From positions 1-42,378 of the forward strand of contig DVMU01000180.1 in the NCBI GenBank assembly GCA_018714825.1: a stretch of DNA of 42,378 nt, given 5' to 3'. Within the stretch, counting starts at the first letter, position 1. Each line of letters opens with the position of its first letter. Shown here piece by piece: positions 1 through 9,600 of this stretch. The DNA is from Candidatus Pullichristensenella excrementigallinarum (lineage in GTDB: Bacteria > Bacillota > Clostridia > Christensenellales > Aristaeellaceae). The position numbers were made by a program, and so were the translations under genes. Under the pieces are notes generated by a model, which searched no databases, was not told where the DNA came from, and saw only the letters and a list, made by a program, of their open reading frames with translations.

Positions 1-46
1 TGTATGCCCTTATTTTTCCGGATTCTAACAGAAAGCCTATAAACCG

Positions 47-76
47 TTGACAAAAACCGTGTACTAATGTTAAAAT
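47..76 (+). promoter_or_regulatory. Putative sigma-A promoter (TTGACA - 18 bp - TAAAAT) upstream of AAA+ gene
   Basis: TTGACA at 47-52, TAAAAT at 71-76; about 155-nt leader before the gene at 237. Confidence 0.5.
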
Positions 77-236
77 TATCCAAGGACAGTGTGGGTGTCT
101 TTTTTCTTCTCAATTTGATTTTTTTCGGGGAAATTCTCCCCTTATTTTCCTTTTTTGCGAGGCCACAAGAAGGCGCGATTTTGCGCGTCCTTGCAAAGAA
201 AAGTGAGGATGAGTTTTGTAACAGGGAGGGAAAGCT

Positions 237-2474
237 ATGGTTTTGCCTGGAAAATTATGCATCGGAACTCTGGAAGAAGATAACCCGCAAAAGAGTTATT
301 TCCGGTTTCGACCTTTGATCCTTCTCACGGAAGACGGGTATCGCGCGTTTGAGGCGGTGGAAGAATATCCGGAGGACGGATGTATTCGCATTGTTCCGGA
401 CAAAAACGAATCCAGTCATTTCAAGGCGCGTATGCGGCGCATCGGCAAATACGCGCAGTTGGATTTGCGCGAGCATTCCGGGGAAAACGATAAAATCCGC
501 CCCAACAAAAACTATCGCGTGGATTTGCTGGAAAAAAACGCCAACATCGTCTATTCGGATGTGGTGGTGGATCTGGAGGACGGCGCGCTGATGGAGGTGT
601 TGGATCTTCCCGTCAAGGAGGACGCCTCTCACCTGGCATTGCAGATTCCCATGCCCCAATCCGCCAAGGTGCTGGTGCGCACGGAGCAGGGGATTCTTCC
701 CTGGACCTGGAAAGCCGAGGTCATGGAGGGCGTCGAAAACGGCGTTTCACTGGTTCGATTGGAAGAGGAAGTCGATTTGCAGGACGCGCGCGAGTTTATC
801 GAGCCGCAGGGCGCACACATCCTGTTGGCAGCGCCGGGGAAGACGCTTTTGAAAGTGCGTCCCGTCTATCCGGAAAACGCGCCCATGATTTCTCAGCCAC
901 CTGCCGTCTCTCCTCCTGTGGAAGAAAGCGCGCGAATTTCCCAGCGGGAACAGGCGCTTTTGCAACAGACGGGGCTCAACCCGCGCCGGGGCCGCAGCCT
1001 GCAGGAAATCATCGAGGATAAATGGCGGCACTCGCGCATCGATCAATTGGGGCATCCCATTCCCGCGTCCGCCACGGGCAAGCCGGTAGTCAGTCCGATT
1101 GAGCGCGCCGTGGAATCGGTCAAAAGCGTTTGGGGGCTTCCGGAAGCGCGGCAAGCCATGGTGGAAGAATTCTCCAAGTTGGAAGGCCTGAGCGGGGAAA
1201 TCCGCAAGCAAGTTGATCTGCGGGCGGAACGTGAGGCTGCAGATCGCCTCAACGAGCTGGAGGCACATCGGCTGAAACTGATCAACGAGGTGCGCGATTT
1301 GCAGACCGGCCGGCGAGAGGCGCGTGAAGAATTGCTGCGCGAGATCCGGCGGACAAACGCCCAGGAGATCGGCGAGGGCGAAAGGGAATTGCGCGCGTTG
1401 CGCGAGGAGGCCGACGCGTGCCGCCGTCAAATCGAGCAATATGAGGGCGCCCTGCGCGTGGCCCAGTCCTCGCTGGAGAACCTCTTGGGAGACAATTTTG
1501 CCCAGAAGATCATTGAGCACGCGTTGACGCGGGAGGCTACGGCAATCCTGCGCCGGATGGATGCGACGCCGTCCCTCCCGGAACACGCGCGCACAATTAC
1601 GCCTACGGCCGGGGAACTTTTAAGCGACGTGCGCCGGTTCTTTGCCGCTTCGGGAAGAAAAATTTCCAACGACGACGCAGTCAATCTTTTGACCTGTTTT
1701 ACCCTTTCGCCGGTCACGATTCTCTCCGGGCCGACCGGCTGCGGAAAGACCATGACCGTCCGGCTGCTGAGCGAGGCCTTGGGGCTGACAAAGTGGAACC
1801 GCTTCAGCAGGCTTCGCCCTCTACGCAGACCCGGCGAGGAAAACGCGCAGTTGCGCGCGTTTGCCGAAAGCCCGGGACACGAGGCGCCTTTGATGCTGTT
1901 GCTGGACGATGCGAACCTCCTGCCCGACGATCGTCTGGCCCAGGCCGCGATCGCCACCTTGGAAGATGAAAGCGCCAATCCCTGTATGCGCCTGTGGATG
2001 ACCGTGCAGGATTCCCAGCAGGGATTCCCGCTGCGCGCGCAGCTTTTGGATCGCGCGTTTCTTTTGCGGCTGGAAATGGATCAGTTTGACTGGGAACCGC
2101 TGGGCCAGATGCCGGATTCGCCGGAATTGGCCGTATCCTCTCAGGCGCTGGAAAATATCTTCTGTCCCCGGCCGGAGGCCATCGACGAGGAGGTGCGCCT
2201 GCGTATGAACGCGCTGCGCAAGGATCTCAACCGCCTGGGCGTCTCCGTTTCGCGCCGCACGCTGGACGCCTTGTGGAACTATTGCGCCGCGGCTACGCCG
2301 CTGATGCGCGAACATACTCCCTTGGAGGTGCTCGATTGGGGCGTGGCGCAGAGAGTGCTTCCGGTAGTCCTGTGTTGCGCGCCGCTCAGCGCGCTGATCG
2401 AATTGAAGGATCTCTTAAAAGACATGCCCCGTTGCCGGGAGCTTCTCAAAGAGCCTTTGCCCGTGGAGGTGTGA
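237..2474 (+). CDS. AAA+ ATPase (AAA_5/McrB-like P-loop) with central coiled coil, uncharacterised
   Basis: RBS gggaggg at 224-230; Walker A SGPTGCGKT, Walker B-like APLMLLLDDANLLP; long charged coiled-coil segment (QVDLRAEREAADRLNELEAHR...) before the ATPase. Confidence 0.8.
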   Translation: MVLPGKLCIGTLEEDNPQKSYFRFRPLILLTEDGYRAFEAVEEYPEDGCIRIVPDKNESSHFKARMRRIGKYAQLDLREHSGENDKIRPNKNYRVDLLEKNANIVYSDVVVDLEDGALMEVLDLPVKEDASHLALQIPMPQSAKVLVRTEQGILPWTWKAEVMEGVENGVSLVRLEEEVDLQDAREFIEPQGAHILLAAPGKTLLKVRPVYPENAPMISQPPAVSPPVEESARISQREQALLQQTGLNPRRGRSLQEIIEDKWRHSRIDQLGHPIPASATGKPVVSPIERAVESVKSVWGLPEARQAMVEEFSKLEGLSGEIRKQVDLRAEREAADRLNELEAHRLKLINEVRDLQTGRREAREELLREIRRTNAQEIGEGERELRALREEADACRRQIEQYEGALRVAQSSLENLLGDNFAQKIIEHALTREATAILRRMDATPSLPEHARTITPTAGELLSDVRRFFAASGRKISNDDAVNLLTCFTLSPVTILSGPTGCGKTMTVRLLSEALGLTKWNRFSRLRPLRRPGEENAQLRAFAESPGHEAPLMLLLDDANLLPDDRLAQAAIATLEDESANPCMRLWMTVQDSQQGFPLRAQLLDRAFLLRLEMDQFDWEPLGQMPDSPELAVSSQALENIFCPRPEAIDEEVRLRMNALRKDLNRLGVSVSRRTLDALWNYCAAATPLMREHTPLEVLDWGVAQRVLPVVLCCAPLSALIELKDLLKDMPRCRELLKEPLPVEV

Positions 2475-2490
2475 TGGCGCGCGATTTTCC

Positions 2491-2519
2491 TTGACAAGCC
2501 CAGGCGGTTTGGCTATAAT
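2491..2519 (+). promoter_or_regulatory. Consensus sigma-A promoter for T-box/metG
   Basis: TTGACA 2491-2496, 17-bp spacer, TATAAT 2514-2519. Confidence 0.85.
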
Positions 2520-2525
2520 AGCGCC

Positions 2526-2804
2526 AGAGGCTGTGAAGGAAAGAGTAGCGAACCGGGCAAGTCCTAAGAGAGCCGGGAAAGGTGAAAGCCGGCGGCGAGC
2601 GGGTTTGTGAACATGGCTCCGGAGCTTCGCGCGCGAACAGGTTTGCCCGGGCATGGCGCTCGGCGGGCGGAAAGTAGCGCGCGGCGGAACGCCCCGTTAC
2701 CGGCGAGGCCGATGTTGGTCGGCTGTGAGGCGCATGTGGCGACAGGTGCGCAAACCAGGGTGGTACCGCGCGATGAGCGCCCCTCGGAAAGAGGGGCGCT
2801 TTTT
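2526..2804 (+). ncRNA. T-box riboswitch leader, probable Met (AUG) specifier, with terminator
   Basis: Diagnostic T-box AACCAGGGTGGTACCGCG near 2753-2770; GGTGAAAGCC motif; GTGAAC-ATG-GCTCCGGAGC specifier region; terminator agcgcccctc..gaggggcgctttttt at 2776-2804. Confidence 0.92.
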
Positions 2805-2839
2805 GATTGCAGGAATCTCAGATGACGGGAGGAATTTCC

Positions 2840-4831
2840 ATGGAGGATCGCAAGAAGTTCTATATTACCACGCCCATCTATTACCCGAGCGGAAACATGC
2901 ATATCGGCCACACCTATACCACCGTGGCCGCAGATACCATGACGCGCTTTAAGAAGATGACCGGGTATGACACATACTTTCTCACCGGAACGGATGAGCA
3001 CGGGCAGAAAATCGAAAGGAAGGCGGAACAGGCCGGAAAGACTCCCAAGGAATTTGTCGATGAGATCGTGGCTGCGACCAAGGATCTCTGGAAATTGATG
3101 GAGATCGAATACGACGATTTTATCCGCACCACCGATGCGCGCCATGAAAAGGCCGTGCAGAAGATCTTCCGCAAATTCTACGAGCAGGGCGATATCTACA
3201 AAAGCGCCTATGAGGGTCAGTATTGCGCGGAATGCGAGGCGTTTTGGACGCCCACGCAGCTCAAGGAAGGCAATCTCTGTCCGGATTGCGGCCGCCCGAC
3301 CGAGACCGCGCGCGAGGAAAGCTATTTCTTCCGCATGAGCAAGTATCAGGATTGGCTGATCGAGTATATCGAGACGCATCCGGATTTCATCCAGCCGCCC
3401 TCCCGCGCCAACGAGATGCTCAACAACTTCCTGCGCCCGGGCTTGCAGGATCTGTGCGTGAGCCGCACCTCGTTTAAGTGGGGCGTGCCGGTGGATTTCG
3501 ATCCGGATCATGTGGTGTATGTGTGGATCGACGCGCTTTCGAACTATATCACGGCCCTGGGTTACGGGAGCGAGGACGATTCGCTGCTGCGGAAATTCTG
3601 GCCGGCAGACGTGCACCTGGTCGGCAAGGAGATCGTGCGGTTCCACACCATCTATTGGCCGATCATGCTCCATGCCCTGGGGCTGCCGCTTCCCAAGCAG
3701 GTGTTCGGGCACGGCTGGCTTCTGTTCGGAAACGACAAGATGTCCAAATCCAAGGGCAACGTCGTCTATCCCGGCCCGATCGTGGAGCGCTACGGGGTGG
3801 ACGCGCTCAGGTACTATCTCATGCGCGAGATGCCCTTCGGTTCGGACGGCAACTATACCAACGAGGCCATGCTCACCCGCACCAACGCGGACTTGGCCAA
3901 CGATCTGGGCAATCTCGTCTCCCGCACGGTGGCGATGATCGAAAAGTATTTCGGTGGAGCGGTGCCTGCGCCCCATGCGGAAGAGGAGCCCGACCGGGCG
4001 CTGCGCGAGCGCTATGAGGCGCTGCCCGCGCTGGTGGAAAAGTATATGGACGAATTGCAGTTCTCCCTCGCGCTCTCCGAAATCTGGAAGCTGATCGGCG
4101 ATTGCAACCGCTATATCGATCTGACCCAGCCCTGGATTCTGGGAAAGAGCGAGGAGGGCCGCCCGCGCCTGGAGACGGTTCTGTACTACCTGGCCGAATG
4201 CGTGCGCGCCATCGCGGTGTATATCGCGCCGACCATGCCCAAGACGCCCGCGCGCATTTTTGAGCAGCTGGGCGTGACCGATCCGGAGCTTTTCACCTGG
4301 CAGAGCGTCCAGAAATTTGGAGGGCTCAAGCCCGGAACGGTCGTGCACAAGGGCGCGGCGCTCTTCCCGCGCATCGACATTGCCAAGGAATTGGAAATCC
4401 TCTCCGGCGGCGATTCCGGGAAAAATCCGGACCCGCAGCCCCAAAAACAGCAGAAAAAGCCCGAAGCCAAGGCGGAAGAGACGCCCAAGGAGGAGGGCTT
4501 CGGCCTGATCACGGCGGATGATTTCTTCAAAGTGCAGCTGGTGACGGCCAAGGTCGTTTCCTGCGAGCGCGTGCCCAAGAGCGATAAACTGCTCAAGGAA
4601 ACCCTGGATGTGGGCGGCGAGACGCGCACGGTGCTCAGCGGCATCGCCCAGTGGTACACGCCCGAAGAAATGGTCGGGAAAACCGTTGTGCTGGTCAAAA
4701 ACCTCGCGCCGCGCAAGATGCGCGGGATCGTCAGCGAGGGAATGCTCCTGTGCGCCTCGGACGCGCAGGGCAATCTCAAGCTGGTGACGGTTGATGGCGG
4801 CGAATTCGCCTCCGGATCGGAGATCGGCTAA
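2840..4831 (+). CDS. metG: Methionyl-tRNA synthetase with C-terminal tRNA-binding (OB-fold) domain
   Basis: KFYITTPIYYPSGNMHIGHTYTT, KMSKSKGNVV motifs; C-terminal domain FFKVQLVTAKVVSCERVPKSDKLL; start chosen at MEDRKK with upstream gggagga. Confidence 0.96.
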   Translation: MEDRKKFYITTPIYYPSGNMHIGHTYTTVAADTMTRFKKMTGYDTYFLTGTDEHGQKIERKAEQAGKTPKEFVDEIVAATKDLWKLMEIEYDDFIRTTDARHEKAVQKIFRKFYEQGDIYKSAYEGQYCAECEAFWTPTQLKEGNLCPDCGRPTETAREESYFFRMSKYQDWLIEYIETHPDFIQPPSRANEMLNNFLRPGLQDLCVSRTSFKWGVPVDFDPDHVVYVWIDALSNYITALGYGSEDDSLLRKFWPADVHLVGKEIVRFHTIYWPIMLHALGLPLPKQVFGHGWLLFGNDKMSKSKGNVVYPGPIVERYGVDALRYYLMREMPFGSDGNYTNEAMLTRTNADLANDLGNLVSRTVAMIEKYFGGAVPAPHAEEEPDRALRERYEALPALVEKYMDELQFSLALSEIWKLIGDCNRYIDLTQPWILGKSEEGRPRLETVLYYLAECVRAIAVYIAPTMPKTPARIFEQLGVTDPELFTWQSVQKFGGLKPGTVVHKGAALFPRIDIAKELEILSGGDSGKNPDPQPQKQQKKPEAKAEETPKEEGFGLITADDFFKVQLVTAKVVSCERVPKSDKLLKETLDVGGETRTVLSGIAQWYTPEEMVGKTVVLVKNLAPRKMRGIVSEGMLLCASDAQGNLKLVTVDGGEFASGSEIG

Positions 4832-5610
4832 TGCGCATTTTTGATGCCCACGCGCACCTGGCGGGCGAACGCTTTCGGGAGGATTTCCCGGAAGTGCTCG
4901 CCCGGATGCGGGAAAATCAGGTGGAATTTTGCATGTTGGTTTCCGATCCGGCGGAAGAGGAAAGCGATTTGGAACGCGCCTGCGCGCTTTCGGGCGAACT
5001 GGGCTTTCCCCTGGCCGTGGGCGTGCACCCGCACAACGCCAAGGCGTATTCCCCGGAAATCGAAAGGACGCTCGCGCAATGCGTGCGGCAGGGCGGGGTT
5101 TGCTGCCTGGGAGAAATCGGGCTGGATTACCATTACGATCTCTCCCCGCGCGAAACGCAGCGGCAGGTGCTCCAGCGTCAGCTCGATTTGGCGCTGGAAT
5201 GGAATCTCCCGGTGCAATTTCATATCCGCGAGGCGCATGGCGACGCCATGGAGATCCTCGCCGAGCGCCGACGGGAGGGGCGGCTGCCCAGGGGCGTGAT
5301 GCACTGCTTTTCCGGAAGCTGGGAGACGGCGAAGTTTTATCTGCATCTGGGCCTGTATCTCTCGCTTTCGGGGACCGTGACGTTCAAAAACGCGGCGAAG
5401 CTGCTGGAAGTGGCGAAGAACGTGCCCGCGGATCGGCTGTTTGTCGAAACCGATTGCCCCTATATGTCGCCCGAACCCATGCGCGGGCGGCGCAATGAGC
5501 CCGCGTTTGTGCGCTATACCTTTGAGCGCGTGGCCGCGTTGCGGGAGGAGAATCCCGAGGCGTTCGCGCGAAGATTGCGGGAAAACTTCCGCGAATTGTA
5601 CGGCTATTGA
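4831..5610 (+). CDS. tatD: TatD family metal-dependent hydrolase
   Basis: MRIFDAHAHLAGERF, GEIGLDYHYD, VQFHIREAHGDAM, GVMHCFSGS, LFVETDCPYMSPEP motifs; start overlaps metG stop by 1 nt. Confidence 0.93.
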   Translation: MRIFDAHAHLAGERFREDFPEVLARMRENQVEFCMLVSDPAEEESDLERACALSGELGFPLAVGVHPHNAKAYSPEIERTLAQCVRQGGVCCLGEIGLDYHYDLSPRETQRQVLQRQLDLALEWNLPVQFHIREAHGDAMEILAERRREGRLPRGVMHCFSGSWETAKFYLHLGLYLSLSGTVTFKNAAKLLEVAKNVPADRLFVETDCPYMSPEPMRGRRNEPAFVRYTFERVAALREENPEAFARRLRENFRELYGY

Positions 5611-5670
5611 GGCAAAGCGTCCCGAAATGCAGGCGGCCGGGCTTGAATGCCCGCGTCGCCTTGCCTTTTT
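5611..5670 (+). terminator. Intrinsic terminator-like structure after tatD
   Basis: ggcaaagcg (5611-5619) pairs with cgccttgcc (5657-5665) with one mismatch, inner cgggc..gcccg hairpin, followed by T5. Confidence 0.6.
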
Positions 5671-5716
5671 GATGGTCTTACGCCCCGGAACGGGGCGGCG
5701 GGAAGGCGGAAATTTC

Positions 5717-6445
5717 ATGCGCGTATTGGATTTGGATATGGATTTTTTCCTCACGGACGTGTGCGAATTGGCCGCGGAGGGCGCTCGCCCGTCTCTTAAG
5801 GAGGCACGGCCCTGGGAAGAGGCGGAAGTGCGCCGCTTTTTGGAGGAAAATTGCGGGCTTTGCAGGGAGCGTCCCGTTCCCGGAGCCGTGTTTGTCACGC
5901 ACGACGGCGCGCTTGGCTATTGGGAGGCGCTGCTCAAACGGGGCGCGCTGACGGCGCCTTTTTGGGTGACGCATGTGGATGCGCACAGCGATTTGGGCAT
6001 CGGGCGGCCCGGACCCGCGTTTGTGCTGGAAAGCGTGCTTTCGCGTCCTCCGGCAAGGCGCGTGGATCTGCCCCGCTATATTGCCGATCAGAAGCTGGAT
6101 GAAGCCAATTATCTGCTCTTTGCCCTGGCCTTTTGCTGGGTTTCCCATCTGGAAAACGTGCGCAATCCGCATTCCCGGAGCGATGTTCCGGAACGGATCG
6201 CGGTCTACGGGCCGGGCGGGGAAATCGAGGCGCTGCAATTGCAGTCGAGCGTCTCGCGGCTGATTCCCGCGCTGGATTACCACGAGCCGCGCGTGGGATA
6301 CCGCGCGTATGCGGATTTTCGCGATTTTTCCGCGGACGCGCCCTATGATTTTGCGACCCTCGCCATTTCCCCCCGCTATGCGCCCCGGGAGGCGGATTTT
6401 ATCGCCCGCCTGTTCCGGGAATACATCCGGGAATCCGCGCAATAG
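5717..6445 (+). CDS. UPF0489/arginase-like family protein
   Basis: MRVLDLDMDFFLTDV start, WVTHVDAHSDLG and DLDxD metal-binding-like motifs; RBS-like ggaaggcgg upstream. Confidence 0.65.
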   Translation: MRVLDLDMDFFLTDVCELAAEGARPSLKEARPWEEAEVRRFLEENCGLCRERPVPGAVFVTHDGALGYWEALLKRGALTAPFWVTHVDAHSDLGIGRPGPAFVLESVLSRPPARRVDLPRYIADQKLDEANYLLFALAFCWVSHLENVRNPHSRSDVPERIAVYGPGGEIEALQLQSSVSRLIPALDYHEPRVGYRAYADFRDFSADAPYDFATLAISPRYAPREADFIARLFREYIRESAQ

Positions 6446-6472
6446 GCGGGGCGGGTTGGGGGGGTCGGTTCC

Positions 6473-6556
6473 ATGGAAATCCCCGGATTTTCGGACGGGA
6501 GGAGCTTGTGCTTTGGAAAACTCGAGCGCGACATAAAGCCGCGCTCGTTTTTTTAT
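6473..6556 (+). terminator. Intrinsic terminator embedded in a degenerate copy of the intergenic repeat
   Basis: cgagcgcgacataaagccgcgctcg + T7; upstream bases align to the tail of the 181-bp repeat (see findings). Confidence 0.75.
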
Positions 6557-6622
6557 AGAGCCCCTTGGGACAAGGTTTTTGGCTGTCTAAGAGGAAGGCC
6601 TATTGGTTTCCGAAGGGAAGTC

Positions 6623-9600
6623 TTAATCGATTTCCCAATAGTAGTAATCGACGGGAGAGGCCTCCTTGATTGTGCCGTCGGTATAGATGATCTTGTGGAT
6701 TCCGGCATAGACCGTATCCACCTGGCTTTTATCGGGCATGGTGATGTAATCGGAATAGACGGTCTGACCGGGGGAGACGGTTTTTTCCGTCGTGCCGTAA
6801 TAGACCATGTCTTCTCCATAGATCGGATCGCCCCAGACGTCTACCGCGTACATGTACATTTCAAACGCCTTTATGGTCTTGCGCTTTGCCGTATTGGTGA
6901 CCTTTACGCGCATCCGGATGCGGTCGTTTCCCGGGAATTCCCATTGTCCGTAGCCTTCCAGAACCAGCGCGAATTCCGGTTCCGAATAATAGATGGCCGA
7001 ACCGCTGTTAAGGCATTCCAGCATTTCGAAGGTGGCGACATACTTTTCGGAATCCGAATCATAGATGCCGTTGGCCATTTTGAAAGCGTATACGGCCTGC
7101 GCGGTCTGATTTCCGAAAATTCCGTCGATTTCGCCGTCGTAATAGCCCATAAGATACAGCCGCGTCTGCAGATAGACGACATCGTTTCCCTCATCGCCAT
7201 TGGAAAGCTCCCGCAGGGGCCGGGAGGTGGGCTCGGCCGTGGGAGAAGAGGCGACGGGAAGCGAGGCCGAGGAGGTTCCCGAGCGCAGCAAGGTCACCGG
7301 CTGCTCGAACAGCGTCTCATAGGTATCGTAATCATAAACCCGCATGGTGAAGCTCAGTTCCCGGAAATTCTGCAAATCTCCCTGGCCCGAAAGGGGCTCA
7401 AAGAAGAAGTATTCGGGAATGGAAGCGCCGTCGTCCACATCGTAGATTCCGATTCCGTCCACTTCCACGCCGTCCGCGTATGCGTCCCGGATGGAAATGG
7501 CAATTGTATGGCCGGTTTGGTTTTCCATGGATACGTCGAAGCGGAGCTGTCCGTCGCTGGCGCGGAAGGAGGATTCGGTAAGCATGAGCCAGAGACCGTT
7601 GCGGTCGATGGGCACGATGCCCTCCACGCCGGAATCGATGGAGAATACCGCTTCGCCCGAAGCTTGGGAGGACCCGATGGAGGGAATAAAGACCGAACCC
7701 TGCCGGACAAAGGTGATGGGGATATCGAAAAGCGTTGAGTACGAGTTTGCGTCGATGACCCGCAGCGTGAGGCTTCCGGATTGCGCGTTCTGGTAGAGGC
7801 TGTGGGAGCCTTCCCTCACATCGGGAGAAACGAAGAAGGAATCGGAAAGGGAAGCGCCGTCGGGGATGTCAAAGATCCCGGCGCCGCCGCCGGCCTGACC
7901 GTCAACAAAGGATTCGGTGACCAGGACGGTAATCTCGCGACCGGAGTTGTTGGAAACATTGCCTTCAAAGCGGATCAGGGGATAATCCTCATAGTATCCG
8001 GGTTCGACCTCGAGGAACACGCCGCCCTGATCGATGAGGGTGTACATGCCGGAAGTGGGCTGCGGGGACGAGGAGGATGAAGAAGAAGAGGACGAAGACG
8101 AGGACGACGAGGAAGAAGCGGCGTTTGCGGGAACAAAGGCCGAACCCTGGCGCACAAAGGAGACGGGGACGTCAAAGAGCGTCGCGAAAGTGTTTGCGTC
8201 GATGACCCGGAGCGTGACCGTTCCGGATTGCGCGTTCAGGAAGCTATCCTGATCTTCTTCCTTGTTTTCGGGAGAAATGAAGAAGGAATCGGAAAAGGAA
8301 GCGCCGTCGGCAATCTCAAAGATCCCCGCGCCACCGGCGGCCTGGCCGTCAACAAAGGATTCGGTGACCAAGATGGAAATCTCATGGCCGGAGTTGTTGG
8401 AAACATTGCCTTCAAAGCGGATCAGGGGATAATCCTCATAGCGCCCGGGTTCGACCTCGAGGAACACGCCGCCCTGATCGATGAGGGTGTACATGCCGGA
8501 AGTGGGCTGCGGGGACGAGGAGGATGAAGACGAGGAAGAGGACGAGGAAGAAGCGGCGTTTGCGGGAACAAAGACCGAACCGTCTCTGACAAAATTGAGG
8601 GAGACGGTAAACAGAGTGTCGTAAGAATCGGCGTCGCTGACATCCAGCACGAGGGAAATGGATTGTGCGTTCTGGAAGATATCCTCGCCGCCGCGCCCCT
8701 CTTCGGGACAGACGAAGAAGTAGTCGGATTTGGAAGCGCCGTCGGCGACGTCGAAGATACCCCCGCCGCCGGTGGATTTCCCATCGACAAAGGAATTGGT
8801 GATGAAGATGGAGATTTCCTGGCCGGAGTAGTTGGAGATATTGCCGTCAAAGCGGATCATGGGGAAATCGTCATAATATCCGGGTTCGACCTCGAGGAAC
8901 ACGCCGCCCTGATCGATGAGGGTGTACATGCCGGAAGTGGGCTGCGGGGACGAGGAGGACGAAGACGAGGAGGACGAGGAAGAAGCGGCGTTTGCGGGAA
9001 CAAAGACCGAACCGTCCCTGACAAAATTGAGGGAGACGGTAAACAGAGTGTCGTAAGAATCGGCGTCGCTGACATCCAGCACGAGGGAAATGGACTGAGC
9101 ATCCTGGAAGATGTCCTCGCCGCCCATGCCGTCTTCAGAGCAGACAAAGAAGTATTCGGGAATGGAAGCGCCGTCGGCGACGTCGAAGATGCCTCCGCCG
9201 CCGGTGGATTTCCCATCGACAAAGGAATCCATGACAAAGATGGAAATTTCCTGGCCGGAGTAGTTGGAGATATTGCCGTCAAAGCGGATCATGGGATAAT
9301 CGTCGTAATATCCGGGTTCGACCTCGAGGAACACGCCGCCCTGATCGATGAGGGTATACATGCCGGAAGAGGGCTGCGTGGACGAGGAATTTCCCTGCGC
9401 AAGGGGATTTGCCAGCGAAACGGGGACGCTAAACAGCGTCTGGAAATTTTCGGAATTCCAGACCTCCAGCACAAAGGAAAGGTTTTGCGCGCCGGAGAGA
9501 TCAACGAAGTCGCCGGGGAGAGGTGTAAAGAAGAAATATTCGGGGATGGAGGAATTGTCGGCCACGTCGTAAATACCGATGCCGTCGACTTCCCGTCCAT

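Noticed and set aside
7690-9370. Considered repeat region as a pseudogene or assembly collapse
   Set aside because: Frame stays open through all units with diverged copies; looks like a genuine repeat protein, although copy number should be checked with long reads
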